64,000 nucleotides of DNA from Monoplex corrugatus (GCA_030674185.1 JAPXFY010000026.1:49985246-50049245); one strand, 5' to 3'; shown: positions 32,361 through 46,675, counted from the stretch's first letter. The notes: a model not told the origin generated them from the sequence alone. Numbers and translations are program-made.

Positions 32361-34305
32361 AATTTTCTTGCCTTTGCATAGCCTGAACAATCCTAGATAT
32401 TGAGCTTTAAATGTCAAATCAAATAGTAGACATGAATTCAGGGAGGTTGAACAAATCATTTATTAGCCAGTCAAGTTTATATTTACACTTTTGCTCAAAT
32501 TTCAGCCTTCCTTTTACAGATAGGTGTAGTAGGCTGAGAATAAAGTTTGATGTTAAACCAATGGTTGTACCTATGTACGTATTTTTTGGTTTCTTATCAA
32601 GGTTACTCACTAGTTTATAATTTCATTTGGGTTTTTTGCCTAATTTTTTCATACATTCTGCAATATTAAAGTGTAAATATAAGGTTTCATTCGTGACACT
32701 TTCGTGTCACAGGCCTACAATGCTTTTATCAATCACAGTGGGGAAAAAATGATTAAAAACTGCAATGAAATAGGGGTTTTCAAGTTTTATGCATAAAACT
32801 GTCTGAATAGAAGTGATCAGCATTGCAATCAAATGGATACTTTGGAAACTATTTGAGTTTTTAGCGTTCGTGTAACACCTGTCACGGATGAAACTATGCC
32901 CTATAAAGTATGAGCTACTGCCTCTGGAAAAGCTAATTCAACGTTTTGTTTGACCAAGAAGCATTCAAGGCGTGATGGAATATTTCTTTCCGCCAAAATG
33001 GCTGAGTATGATCAAGATGAGTAAGACAAGTTGTGTTGTCACGCCATTTTTCTTGTCACGGATGAAACTGTTCAAATCAGAGATTAAACTAAGTCACATG
33101 TTTTCTATCATAAATATGACTTTTTAGCTTGCAATAAGGTTTTAGGTGTTGAAAATGTCTGTAGTTATGTTTTAACATCAGTCGAAATGTACAAACATTA
33201 ATGTCGTATGTTAATTAACATAGGCTGTGCACAGCCTACTGTTTAGTTGAACGCACTCACTGAGCCACCGCGAAAGACAAAACAGCTGCTCAATGCCAGG
33301 GAATCGTACAAAGCGACGGTCTGCTCTTTCAGTGCAAGCCACTGGCCGCGGTAAATTCTAGATCTAGTGTCTGTGGTTCTACATCATTTATGTCTGACTC
33401 GTCATAGCTGTAAGATTTTTGATAAAACCAACAGAAAGTACTCTGTCGCAACACATTGAAAGTAAATGAAAAAAAAAGACTTAAGTTAAGAAACTGATTG
33501 TCACAATGCAAAATACATGCATTTTCAACTGGTGGTGTAGTAAGCAGTTCATTTTTCTTGCCGTTAATCTATACATACGAGTATGATGAAAGATGCATGA
33601 ATGCATAATGCCATGCTGAAAGGAACATGGCAGGGACACTTACCTGTAAATAGCAAGAGGCGGTGCCGTAATATAGGTGTACAGGGCTCAGAACAACACT
33701 GAGTTTTCACATATTCCACACAAAGACGCAATGCTGATTTCTAGATCTAGAGATGCATTCTCCGCACCGAAGTTTCGCTTCTTTCCGCAGATATTTCAGA
33801 CTGTGTACGTTTTGGTGCATACGTTGGTTTTTTTTTTTTGGGGGGGGGGGGGTCTCCCCCCTTTCCGCTGGCTATCAAAGAGTGCACACGATGTACATTG
33901 ATCTACTGACAATGTGCGGTCGAACTCAGCCCAGATCTATATCTGCGATAGATTTCTGATCTTTTCGGCTGCATTTTGTAAAACAGCATTTTTTCTAGCT
34001 TCAGAATATTTTTTTGCACAGTGAGTCAGTGTGTGATAGCACTAAGATCTATATCGTTTTGTCTTTCACTTGTCTTTTCTCTCTTTCACCACACAGTCGA
34101 CACAAACAATTCAAACGGTGGATATGCTCGTTGTAAGAATGTGTGAGCATCGTCTCCAATGATAACAAAATCAAAGAAAACACTTAGCACAGAAATACAA
34201 ACAAATCACGCGGTACAAATTTTGACCCTGGAAAATAATAACCACAGTACTGATCTACACACTTTTTCCTACAAGCTATATGTCCCGATCTACAAGACAA
34301 AAAGA
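32361..34305. other. Unassigned AT-rich DNA left of the CR1-like LINE
   Basis: No exon is supported. The phrase GTCACGGATGAAACT occurs at about 32881 and 33055, and related GTCAC motifs lie at 32690-32710. Similar phrases lie right of the LINE (about 37862 and 38207), so the LINE probably landed in an older repeat. A T-run/G-run lies at about 33828-33852. Confidence 0.5.
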
Positions 34306-34316
34306 TAGAAGAACCA

Positions 34317-34553
34317 GTGAGACTAGGCAGAGTGGGAGGGTCCAGGCCGAGACTTTTAAGGATAAAGGTCCGTTCATGGAACACAAAGAGGGAGATCTTA
34401 AAAAATGCATACAAAATAAACAAGGATGTCATTGCCAAGGACAATAAAGACAGGATTTTTATAAATTCTGACTATACTCCTGCAGAAAGATTACAACAAA
34501 AAGAATTAAGAGCAGAACTGAAAAAAAAAATTGAAAATGAGAGAAAAACTTGA
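34317..34553 (+). pseudogene. LINE ORF1 C-terminal fragment
   Basis: The segment reads LRIKVRSWNTKREILKNAYK, then DRIFINSDYTPAERLQQKEL, a pattern seen at the C-terminus of CR1-like ORF1 RNA-binding proteins. It ends at TGA in 34551-34553. The N-terminal part and the PHD or coiled-coil region are absent. Confidence 0.55.
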
Positions 34554-34699
34554 AAATTCGAGGTGACAGGATTGTGACAGTGCAATCAGTAGGAGCTACT
34601 GGGGCAAATGACGTGAAACATTGACAATTAAATCAGCCAGAACAGTCAAAAAATGCAGAAAATGTAAATATTGTAAATAAAGGGAAGTTTGTAAGCAAT

Positions 34700-37505
34700 G
34701 AGTGTAAAGATTTTTATACAAATATTGATGGATTAATAAACAAAAGAGAAGAATTATTGTTTTTGATAGAAGAAGAGGAACCCAGTATTGTTGCCATCAC
34801 TGAGTTTTTAAGCAAAAGTCAGTCAGATTATTTTTTAGCAGAATACACTATTCCTGGCAATACTGTATTTACCAATGCCAAACCTAAGAGGGGCGTTTTG
34901 ATGTATGTTAAGACAAACCTGAATGCTCAGGAATGTATTAAACTTAACACGACACATTTTGAAGAATGTGTATGGGCACATTTTGTCACTAAAGATGGAT
35001 TAAAAGTCCTACTGGGATGCATATATAAAAGTCCTAATACCACTTCAGAAAATGAAGAAAATTTATGTAAACTGTTAAACGATAAATATATATCCTCATT
35101 TGATAAAGTTTGTATAATGGGAGATTTTAATTTTCCTAACATCGACTGGAAGGGAAAATGGACAGGTGTTAGTAAATAACACATTCATTGAATGCTTGAA
35201 TGATGCATATTTAATACAAATGGTAAAATCTCCAACTAGAAGAAGGGAGGGACAAAAATCAAATATTCTTGACTTGGTGATAACAAATGATAAAGAATTT
35301 ATATCTGAAATTAAACATTGTCCCATAGGCAAAAGTGACCATGAGGTACTGATTTTCGAGCTGTATGTTCAAACACCCAAAACTCAAAATACCACAAATT
35401 ATAAGTTTAATTACAAAAGAGGAAATTATGCAAAGATGAAACAAGAACTGAGTCAGGAAGATTGGACAGTCTTAAATTCCATGGATGCTGATAAGATTTG
35501 GGACACAATAAAAAATAAAATCCTACTTTCCATGGAACAAAATATACCAAAAATAAAAACCAGTGATAATGTAAAAACTAAACCACTGTGGATTAACAAA
35601 AAAGTTTGGAGATTAATAAAAAAGAAGCATTATCTTTTTAAGAGGTTTTTAGAAACTAAAGTGGGGAAAGACTATCTTCATTATATAGCGATAAGAAACA
35701 GTTGTACCAAAGAAATTAAACGTGCAAAGAAAGAATATGAAAAAAACATAGCAAAAGACTGTCAGTTTAACCCTAAAAGATTTTGGAAATATGTGCAATC
35801 AAAGTGCAAAGTAAAAGTAGGTATTAGCCCATTGACTAAGGCTGTTGGTGACACTGCATTATCCGACATTGATAAAGCAAATACCTTAAATCTTTTGCTA
35901 GTGTATTTACAAAAGAGAACTTGGAAAATCTACTATCTATAAATATAGCAAATTGGTCAGATGGCAAAACAATAACAGATTTGGTAGTTACACCTGAGGC
36001 AGTTGAAAATAAGTTAAAGAAGTTAAATGTAAATAAGGCTCAAGGACCTGATAATATTCATCCGAGGATTTTAAAAGAACTGAATAAAGAACTATCTGTT
36101 CCACTCAGCATATTGTTTAATAAATCACTGGAAAGGGAAATAGTACCTACAGAGTGGAAGAATGCATACGTCACAGCTTTGTTCAAAAAGGGTACAAAAA
36201 GTGATCCTGGTAATTATAGACCAGTTAGTCTAACTTCAGTACCATGCAAAGTATTGGAATCTATAATAAGGGATGTTATAGTTGATCACATGACTTTAAG
36301 TAAACTTTACACAGAATGTCAGCATGGTTTCCGACAACATAGATCATGCATTACCCAGTTATTACAAGTAATGAATTATTTTACTAATCTATTGGATAAA
36401 GGAGAGAATATAGATATTATTTACTTGGATTTTAGAAAAGCTTGTTTCGCATGAAAGATTGCTTATCAAATTGCAGTATTATGGAATTACGGGTAAGTTA
36501 CTAGCTTGGATTAGAGACTTTTTAAAAGACAGAAAACAGTTAGAGTTGGAAATGATTACTCTAAATATACAGATGTACTGAGTGGTATACCTCAAGGGAG
36601 TATACTTGGTCCTGTTTTTTTTTACTATTTTCATAAATGATTTACCTCAGAAAATTAATAGTTTTTGTAAGATCTTTGCAGATGACACTAAAATATACAA
36701 TACATCTTCTAATCATAGTATATTGCAGAAGGATTTAGACACATTGGTCCATTGGTCAGAAACTTGGAATTTTTTCTTTAATGCTTCAAAATGTAAAGTC
36801 TTGTATTTAGGAAAAAGTAACCCATGTAACAAATATTCTATGATAAATGATGGTATTACCTGTGAAATAATAGAATGTTTAGAAGAAAAAGATTTAGGAG
36901 TAATATTTGATAAAAGTCTCAAATTTGATAATCACATTCAAAATGTTGTTAATAAATCAAACAAGTTGCTTGGAATCATAAAAAGAACATTCTCATACAT
37001 AAACAGGGAGACATTTTTATATTTGTACAAAAGCTTAGTGAGGCCTCATTTGGAGTATGGTAACATTATTTGGTTTCCATGTCTTAAAAGACAGTCAGCA
37101 ATGATAGAGAAGATACAAAGAAGAGCTACTAAATTAATTCATGGTTTTCAAAATTATTCATATAGAGAAAGATTAGAATTACTCAATTTACCCAGTTTAA
37201 AAGCAAGAAGAATGAGGGGAGATCTGATCCAAAGTTTCAAGATTTTTAACAATATAGATGACATAGATAGAACAGAATTTTTCAAACTGACAAATTATGA
37301 CAAAACAAGAAATAATACTGATAAAATATTTATAGAATATTGCAAGACTAACATTAGAAAGTTTTATTTTACAAATTGAATTGCACATGTATGGAATAAA
37401 TTACCAAACGAAATTAAAAGAGCACAAAACACAAACTCGTTTAAAAACCAGCTTGACCATTGGAAACATTACATTGAACTTAAATACGAATATGATGAAT
37501 GAATC
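34700..37505 (+). pseudogene. LINE ORF2: endonuclease and reverse transcriptase, frameshifted
   Basis: The endonuclease part has MGDFNFPNIDW (about 35117-35149) and SDHEVLIFEL (about 35335-35364), both catalytic signatures of APE-type endonucleases. The RT part has KAQGPDNIHPRILKEL (about 36036-36083), NYRPVSLTS (about 36213-36239), IPQGSILGP (about 36587-36613) and the catalytic FADDTKIY (about 36675-36698). Frames change near 35162, 35895, 36440 (a small deletion after LDFRKA), 36541 and in the T-run at 36616. A TGA interrupts the C-terminal FTN-IAHVWNKLPNE stretch at 37377-37379. The copy is inactive unless these are sequencing errors. Confidence 0.85.
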
Positions 37506-37640
37506 ATCAAAAAACTGGGGTACGACAGACCTTGACTACGAGTGTAAGAAAAGAAAAAGAAAAATGATGGGACTTGAAATAGCCAAACGGCTAATGTTTT
37601 ATGTCCCTATTACTAAACTAAACTAAAACTAAACTATGCT

Positions 37641-38400
37641 TAACGGTCATTCAGACTAAAACACCGCAATTGAAACAAGAGCAGTTAAAGTAGTGGGGAA
37701 AATTCTGGCACTGAGCTCAATTCTAGTGAGAACAAAGAAGGAATGCAGAAGGCCTGCAGGGGCTACAGAACGTGAGAAATGGGGTCAGAGGCCAAGCGGG
37801 GCCCAGTGCTATCAACAAGATGCTGAAGTTACAGAAAGGTGTGCTGGTGTCACACTGCAATCATCACAGATGAAACTTATTTTGTTGCTATGATTTGTAA
37901 TATTTGGTGTATTAACTTTTCCATCCTTTTCATAAATCTTTTCATTGTGTTCCTTGGAATAAAATATGAGAAACTGTCCTATTTTCTTGCTTTTCGCTGT
38001 AGCTGTTTTGTCTGTGAATAAGATGGTGTCATTTGTGACCGTGACGACAAACAGCAGTAATTTTCTCCCTAATGAACTGGCACAAAAGTATAGTTTGTTT
38101 TAGATATTCCATCTTTAGAATGTCTCAAGCATGAAAACACCACACGTTTCCATGAAGTAATCATATTTTAATCAGTAATGACATGGGTAAGGATATGTTT
38201 GTCGTCACATGTCACGAGTGAAACCAGACATTTTCCAAACATTTATGAGCAGAGATACAAAAAAGACAATTTTCACTGTATAAACATTAAACATTGATGT
38301 CCATACTACTTAAAACATGATAAATCAAATGCTTTAAAACTCTTTCATTTTGGACAAAAGCAAGAAGCACCTTTTGACTCTGGCTCATAATATATATCGT
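37641..38400. other. Unassigned DNA right of the LINE
   Basis: No gene is seen. It shares the TCAC-GATGAAAC and GTCACGAGTGAAAC phrases with 32.7-33.1 kb. Confidence 0.5.
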
Positions 38401-38404
38401 TTGT

Positions 38405-38414
38405 TCCTTGATTT

Positions 38415-38460
<46 letters not shown>
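38405..38460. repeat. (TA)n microsatellite
   Basis: A TA run of about 44 bp. Confidence 0.95.
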
Positions 38461-38462
<2 letters not shown>

Positions 38463-38464
38463 AC

Positions 38465-38735
38465 CTGTCTCACCTGTCGGCGTCACCGGAACAGTGTTGG
38501 CCGCTGCACATGATGTCCTCACAAGTCGCCTCCAGCACTCTCGATCTTGGCTAAGTCTGACCACCTCCTGGAGTTTCTTGCCACTGATGTTGTGATGTTT
38601 CTAGCAAGTGATGCAGTGGCCGTCCTCTGTTTCTCTTTCCTTCCACTTTACCTTGGAGGACAGTGGACATCAAGTCTGTTCTTTCATTACGGATTGCGTG
38701 TCCAACATATTTCAGTTTCCTCCGTTGTATGAGTA
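38465..38735 (-). pseudogene. LINE reverse transcriptase C-terminal fragment
   Basis: The minus strand reads RRKLKYVGHAIRNERTDLMS followed by TVLQGKVEGKRNRGRP. This is the post-RT region of RTE-like LINEs (RLKWFGHV-R---- L---V-GK-EGKR-RGRP). About 60 codons remain open, with further sequence in another frame. Confidence 0.7.
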
Positions 38736-38769
38736 CTAGGAGCTTATATATATGTGTGTATGTATGTAT

Positions 38770-41142
<2,373 letters not shown>

Positions 41143-41349
41143 CAGACGGGACGTATGATACAATTACAATTTTATTTACAGATGAATAATAACAATAATA
41201 TTACCATCAATTCTGTCCACATGCAAAGATCACACAGTGTTTTTACAAAACATCCCCCAGCCACAGTAAAACAATTATACCGACTCACAAACTTTATTAT
41301 CATTGTTCAGACCGATTCACTTCATCTTAGGTGTTTTGTGTTCTCTTGT

Positions 41350-41517
41350 GTTGTGTGCATAGTGTGTGTGTGTGCATGTGTTGTGCATACACGATGTGTA
41401 TGTGTCAGTGTGCATGTCTGCGTGTGTGCATGCACAAGTGTGCGTTTGTGCATAGGTGTGTGTCATGCGCATGCATGTGTTGTGTGTGTGTGTGTTGTGT
41501 GTGTGTGTGTGTGTGTG

Positions 41518-41552
<35 letters not shown>

Positions 41553-41570
41553 GTGTTGTGTGTGTGTCCG
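41350..41570. repeat. Impure (GT)n tract
   Basis: A GT-rich simple sequence, purest at 41478-41550. Confidence 0.95.
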
Positions 41571-41719
41571 TATTTTCCACGCTATTTCTGAGTCACTAAC
41601 CCAATGCTACTCATTTTGGCTCTCCAGCAATTCACAATCCACCAAAACTGAGGTCACCATCGCAGCATGGCAAGAAGAGCCACAGAATCAGGGACAGGTT
41701 TCCACAATGCCATGATGAC

Positions 41720-42045
41720 GAGAATGGGGATGATAGTGATGATGGAGCTTCATTTTCAGGCTGAAACTGTGTGACAGAGCTGTACCCTACACTTGCTTTC
41801 GTAATAATCTTGGCATCAACCAGGCCCAAGAGATACAGACACCTGAGGTGTTGGCTGAAAAACCTGAGCAACACCTTCATAAAGCGGACTCGACTGTGTG
41901 GTCCCAGCCTCCCCAATGAGCCCACAGCACACTCGACTCAGAGCTGAAAAAATCTCAGAATAAAATTTTTAACTGATGGGGATCAAACACAACCTCCCAG
42001 TCAGCAGCTCCAAGCTTTAAGCACTCTGCTGCTTTTTTGTTAGCT
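41720..42045 (-). repeat. tRNA-derived SINE, minus strand (same family as 4440-4850)
   Basis: It shares CGACTGTGTGGTCCCAG, AGCCCACAGCAC and ACCAGGCCCAAGAGATAC with 4555-4700. The head at about 41960-42045 is degenerate (GATCAAACACAACCTCCCAG on the plus strand corresponds to the box B region). Confidence 0.65.
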
Positions 42046-42683
42046 GATAAGCTGTTATCTTCTTTTCTGTACCAGACGGCTGTTTCTCAACTTCCAGTCA
42101 GCCAATCTTGTAGGATCATTTTAGTGCTCTCAAAACATCACAGAACAGTCAGAGCTTATCTTTCATCAAACTGGAATCATTCCCTAACGCAAGACATCAA
42201 ACAACTGACTTTCCCGGTTAGTTGTAACATAATTTGCACAATACAACAACGTGTTAACATTTTTTGTAAAAAAACCAGTTTACTTTCTTCATGATGAAAC
42301 AGTATGCTGATCATTGGCAGAAACACTTAGAAAAAAAAAGAAACAAACAGAATAATCGTAAGAGTAGAAAAAAGATGGAAATGTAAATACATTCAGGGCA
42401 GTTCCATCTAACCACAAAATTCCAGCAGTGGTCAACAGGAGCATAAAACTTTACTAGACAATTTGGGTAATGGTGAGACAGAAGTTGAATTCAAAGCACT
42501 ACTGGGCAATGAAAAAGGAGTGCTCTCCATTCCTGCATGCACTGAGGTCCCCACATTACAAAAGAAAAGACAAAAGGATTACTAGGCCATTCTCAAAGTG
42601 CAGGTCCTTCTTGTTACTTCATCATTTCATTTGAATTAAGTGATCAGTGTTCGAAAAACAGGAACCAGAACTGCACAAAAATA

Positions 42684-42790
42684 GAATCAGAATGTGTATT
42701 TGATACAATAAGGACAAGACAAGACAAGACAGGCACAATTGCATGCCTGTCTTGTTTTGTCTTGTTATATCAAATACATTTTCTGATCTA
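42684..42790. repeat. Palindrome of two head-to-head family B ends
   Basis: AATCAGAATGTGTATTTGAT with AAGACAAGACAGGC is followed, after about 11 bp, by GCCTGTCTTGTTTTGTCTTG and TATCAAATACATTTTCTGAT. Each half is the 3' end of family B in opposite orientation. Confidence 0.8.
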
Positions 42791-43075
42791 TCTTTCTGCT
42801 GTTCTGGTTTTCAAGTTTCAGTTTTCTTCACAGGATCTCACCATTTTGTACTGTTGATATCAAAACTGCCTTTAAATCTCCCAGAACTGTGTGCCCAAGA
42901 CTATTATCAAAACTGTTGTTATATCTCCCAGAACACTGTCGTTAAGCTTATTATCATTATTATCACTGCAATAGATACTGTTTCTTCTGTCAATGGCCCT
43001 TTTTCAAGTCAAGAGTGCGTTTCACTGTTGGCGGGATGTCCCTGAAGACTGTGATGATTTTGTGGTGTCAGTGCA
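42791..43075. other. Region downstream of the SURF1 stop (probable 3'UTR)
   Basis: In SURF1 orientation this follows the TGA. It contains an AT-rich ATTATC/TATTATCA stretch at 42950-42966. No clear AATAAA was confirmed. Confidence 0.35.
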
Positions 43076-43181
43076 TCAAGACCGCTGTTTCTTCTTCAAG
43101 TACTCGATGGCAGAGCTGGGCGGTGGGGGTTGGCGATAGCGACGATACCACATGATGAACGTGATCAGAGACAGAGAGTAC
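43076..43181 (-). CDS. SURF1: SURF1 last exon (second membrane segment and C-terminus)
   Basis: After TG from the previous exon it gives Trp, then YSLSLITFIMWYRRYRQPPP and PSSAIEYLKKKQRS with TGA at 43076-43078. TWY-LS--T---W is the start of the second membrane segment of SURF1; the basic tail faces the matrix. The acceptor is AATGCAG at 43182. This acceptor and exon start are also repeated about every 80 bp in the upstream intron (43165-43570). Confidence 0.92.
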
Positions 43182-43570
43182 CTGCATTGTGTCAATTACA
43201 AATGTAAGAATATTACTGTAACAACACAATAACGTCATTCTGAATCAAAGACACACGAGTACCTGCATTGTACAACCACATTATGTGTGAATATTACCAT
43301 GACAACACAACAACATCATTCTGAATCAGAGACAGACAGTACCTGTATCATACAATCATATATGACTGAATATTATCATAACAACACAATGAAGTCATTC
43401 GGAATCAAAGACAGAGAGAACCTGCATCATACAATCACATACGTGTGAGTATTATCATAACACCACAACATCATCGTTCTGAATCATCAGAGAGTACCTG
43501 CATCATGACAATCACAGATGTGAGAATATTATCATAACAACACAATGAAATCATTTTGAAATCACATCAT
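43165..43570. repeat. Tandem array of about 80 bp copying the last SURF1 acceptor
   Basis: Five diverged copies show the plus-strand phrase GAGTACCTGCAT at about 43178, 43259, 43339, 43418 (GAACCTGCAT) and 43494, with ATTAT-ATAACAACACAA and TCATTCTGAATCA between. The first copy is the real exon start of SURF1. Confidence 0.85.
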
Positions 43571-43839
43571 ACAAACACCTAGCAAAGAGCTTTCAAAATA
43601 TCTGATTTCTCTTTCCATGATAAAAATAAAATGCAGAGACTATTACTAAAGTAAACTAGAAGGTGAATACTACACTTCTACACTAACAAAGTCTTGTCAT
43701 GACAAAATAGAGAATATTACTATAGTAAATTAGAAAGTGAGCATTGGAACAAACAATAATGTGTATATATGTGTGTGAGTATGTGTGTGTAAATTTGTGT
43801 GTCCATATTTTGTGTGAGCGTATGTACTTGTGTATGTGT

Positions 43840-43852
43840 AGGCATATATGTA

Positions 43853-43901
<49 letters not shown>

Positions 43902-43905
43902 TGTG

Positions 43906-43977
<72 letters not shown>
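43840..43977. repeat. (GT)n-(CT)n-(TA)n microsatellite
   Basis: Three simple runs in series. The LTR element begins directly in the TA run. Confidence 0.95.
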
Positions 43978-43981
<4 letters not shown>

Positions 43982-45019
43982 ACAGAGTGCCTTGCTCTGT
44001 TACGATCTTTCCCATTTACCTACAACACTCAAAGGCAACACCGTGTAGCGTGCTTGCCTAGATCAAAAACGCCTTGCGTTCTCTCGGCCTAATCATACTG
44101 TTATTGTACAGCCTCTGCCTATCCATAGCTATGCATTGAACATTCCAAAGATCTAACCAATACATGACGCATATAGATAACACACTGCTAAACAACGAGC
44201 AGATCTACAATGTGTACATGTACTCTAAAGCTGGGCCTACGACAGATTTTGTTGTCATCTTCAGTCTGTTGTGTGTGTACACACAGTATTACGTTGTAGT
44301 CCTACAGAGCCTAGAGGGGACAGTCGTTAATGTATGCAGCCTTTAGCACATTGTAAAACAAACGCTGCGTCATTGCCAGTATGTAGCCGGCGGGAACACA
44401 GACAATGACCGCCGGGTGTGTTGCAATAGCCAGTACGAGCCGGCGGGAACACAGACAATGACCGCAGGGTGCGTCTCTGCCCCAACCGCCCTTAGGTATT
44501 TGTGGCGTAATAGCGAGTACATAGCCACTCGTGAAACTGCCCGACAATGACCACTGTACCAGTTGTGTGTACTGACGCGCTGCGTTAAAACTACACACCA
44601 AGTGTTGATTGATTAACTTGGTGAGAACAACCAATCAGACCTTGTCATCTGAAAGGTTTGAAATTTGAAAGTATGACAATGCTTGGTTCCCAAAGTATAA
44701 ATTAACAAGGCGCGTCATAGCTCGTCCTTTTTCCGCCGCCACTCTCAGTCTCACCAGAGGTGTCCTTTCCTGCCGCCACTCTCGGTCTCACCAGAGGTGA
44801 TCAACTTCATGTTAGATGCTGTCACTGCAGCATTGTCTTCTTTGTCTTTTTTCGTTCTTCTTCTTCTTAGACTTCTTTGATGTCCTCTTAATAATAAAGA
44901 GTCAAGCACCAAAACAAGGACTTGTCTTTTGATTGAGCGACTTCTCTTTTTGCTCTGGATACAAACGACCACCACAGCAATCATCAATCACCTACCCCTT
45001 GACCGCTCGCCCCATCTCA
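43978..45019 (+). repeat. 5' LTR
   Basis: It starts TGTAACAGAGTGCC and ends CCCCATCTCA (TG...CA termini). TATA-like AGTATAAATT lies at about 44694-44703 and AATAAA at 44893-44898, in a promoter-to-polyadenylation order. The roughly 50-bp phrase with GCCGGCGGGAACACAGACAA occurs twice (about 44385-44465). Confidence 0.9.
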
Positions 45020-45021
45020 CC

Positions 45022-45039
45022 TGGCGCTGCGAGCAGGGT
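45022..45039 (+). other. Primer-binding site, tRNA-Ser-like
   Basis: TGGCGCTGCGAGCAGGGT starts two bases after the 5' LTR. Its complement ends in GCCA and resembles the 3' end of a serine tRNA whose acceptor stem reads GCAGCG-CCA. The tRNA identity is from memory of tRNA sequences. Confidence 0.6.
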
Positions 45040-45106
45040 CCAGAATCCGGAAAGGGAAAAAGAAAAGAAGAAGACAGTGCTACAAGTATCAAGAAGTTGC
45101 CCAACC

Positions 45107-46226
45107 ATGTCAACACCACAGCTCTACAAGCTACCAAAGCTGTCAGGCGACGAAGGCACCTCAGTGACCGACGACTTCATCCAGGACGCCAAGCTTATTC
45201 TTCAGCTCCAGCCCCTGGATGACAAAGCAGCTGCTTCTGGCTCATTTCATCGTTAGAAGGTCCAGCTCGTCGAGAGGTGCTATGGCAACCAACAGCAAGA
45301 GTGGACACTCCAATCAAGATCCTAAAGATCATCCAGGACAACTGGGGTGACCAGCGGGACTCCACAACACTTCCTGCCACATTCTACAACAGGCAGCAGG
45401 GAAAGGGGGAGACTGTCACTGGGTACGCAACCCACCTACGCGTACTCTGGATGAAGGCAAACCAAGCTGAAGAGGGGACATTGTCACCAACGCAGCTCCG
45501 GGACGCCTTCGTCTGTGGTCTCTCCCCAGGCGCTCTCAAGAGGGATGTCCGGCGCTATGTAAGAGATCATCCGGACACCACCTTCGAGGGAACCAAGATG
45601 GAGGCCCTGCAGTGGATGCGAGAGGATAGCTGTGCAGAACACCACCTGGCACAGCTGATAGTGGCCAACTCCAGCCCAGTCATCGCCCGTATGGAGGCAC
45701 AGCTGGCAGAACTCGGTGCCAGCATAGATCAAAAACTCCAATGGCGCAACACTGCGGCTCCAAAGAAACCACCCTGGCAACCATCTCTCCACAGCAGCCA
45801 ACAGCAACCATCACCACGGCAATGGAGCCACCAGAACATTGTCTTTGGTGTGACCGGGCCGGCCACACTGAAGACAAATGTTGGAACCGGCAGCGATATG
45901 AGAAGAGGGCCAAGCGGCGACGGCAGCCTGCACCGAAGAGGGCTGCAAAGCAGAATGCAGACCTGGCTGTGACCCACAGGCAAGCTGCAAGGCACAAGAA
46001 AAAGCGACACCCAAGCAGATCCAAGCATGCCAATACTCCTTCTCCCTTGCCCTATTCTCCCTCTTTTCCTCCGCAGCCCTCCAAACCTGCTGCTGTCACC
46101 AAAACACCCTGTGCCAGCCAGAGCCTGAGTGCTGTCAGCACCCCTGGAAGTGGCAGTGGACCTCCCATTTCGGTGCCACGCAGATGCCGACGTCGATCCC
46201 GAGGCCACCCAAACCATGATGGTTGA
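45107..46226 (+). pseudogene. gag-like polyprotein, frameshifted
   Basis: A start at 45107 (MSTPQLYKLPKLSGDEG) runs to about 45228, where the reading frame shifts. The frame that contains LPATFYNRQQGKGETVTGYA and FVCGLSPGALKRDVRRYV (to about 45800) looks like a retrotransposon capsid domain. A second shift leads to a CCHC zinc knuckle at 45840-45881 (C-x2-C-x4-H-x4-C, CLWCDRAGHTEDKC) and a Lys/Arg-rich tail ending at 46226. The copy cannot make one continuous protein as it stands. Confidence 0.75.
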
Positions 46227-46249
46227 CGCCAGGACCCAGCAGCACCGGA

Positions 46250-46675
46250 GCAGGTGACGTCTACACCAGCAGCTGACGATGACCTGCAGGTAAGCATGCA
46301 TGTTTACCTGCGGGACATGATACCTGGTTCCAGCATAGCATGGACAACACCTGGTCGCCGGACCTGCATTGTGTGATGGCACGCCACCCCCAGCATCGTC
46401 ACACCTACACAGTCCAGTTACTGGCAGGTGGCCCTCACCAGGCCGTCTCCAGGATTCACCTCCTGCCAGCATCTAGGTCCATGCCAGACACAAAGCCACA
46501 GCCAGACCCAGAGTCAGCATCTGACTCTGAAGACGAGCAGTGGTTAGTCTGCCCACAGCCACGGCGCAGAACAACGCGGCCCATGGTGAGAACAGCACCT
46601 GAGCCCACTGTACCAGAGCAGCCCACTACACCAGTCCCTCCAAGACGGTCAACATGCCTCTTGAACAGGACATGA
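46250..46675 (+). pseudogene. Possible integrase C-terminal tail
   Basis: An open stretch ends PPRRSTCLLNRT with a Pro/Thr-rich region before it. Many Gypsy-like integrases end in a Pro-rich segment with an RRSTR-type motif, so this may be the end of a deleted pol gene fused to gag DNA. Evidence is limited to composition and position. Confidence 0.4.

Larger units (their letters stand above)
34306..37640 (+). mobile_element. CR1-like non-LTR retrotransposon, near full coding length, disabled
   Basis: The coding order is the C-terminal part of an ORF1 protein (34317-34553, RLGRVGGSRPRLLRIKVRSW onward), then endonuclease, reverse transcriptase and a C-terminal region. The 3' end is a repeated AACTAAACT microsatellite (about 37607-37636), which fits CR1-type elements. 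The ORF2 part is broken by about five indels and one TGA. It lies alone between unassigned DNA, and its 5' end is truncated. Confidence 0.85.
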
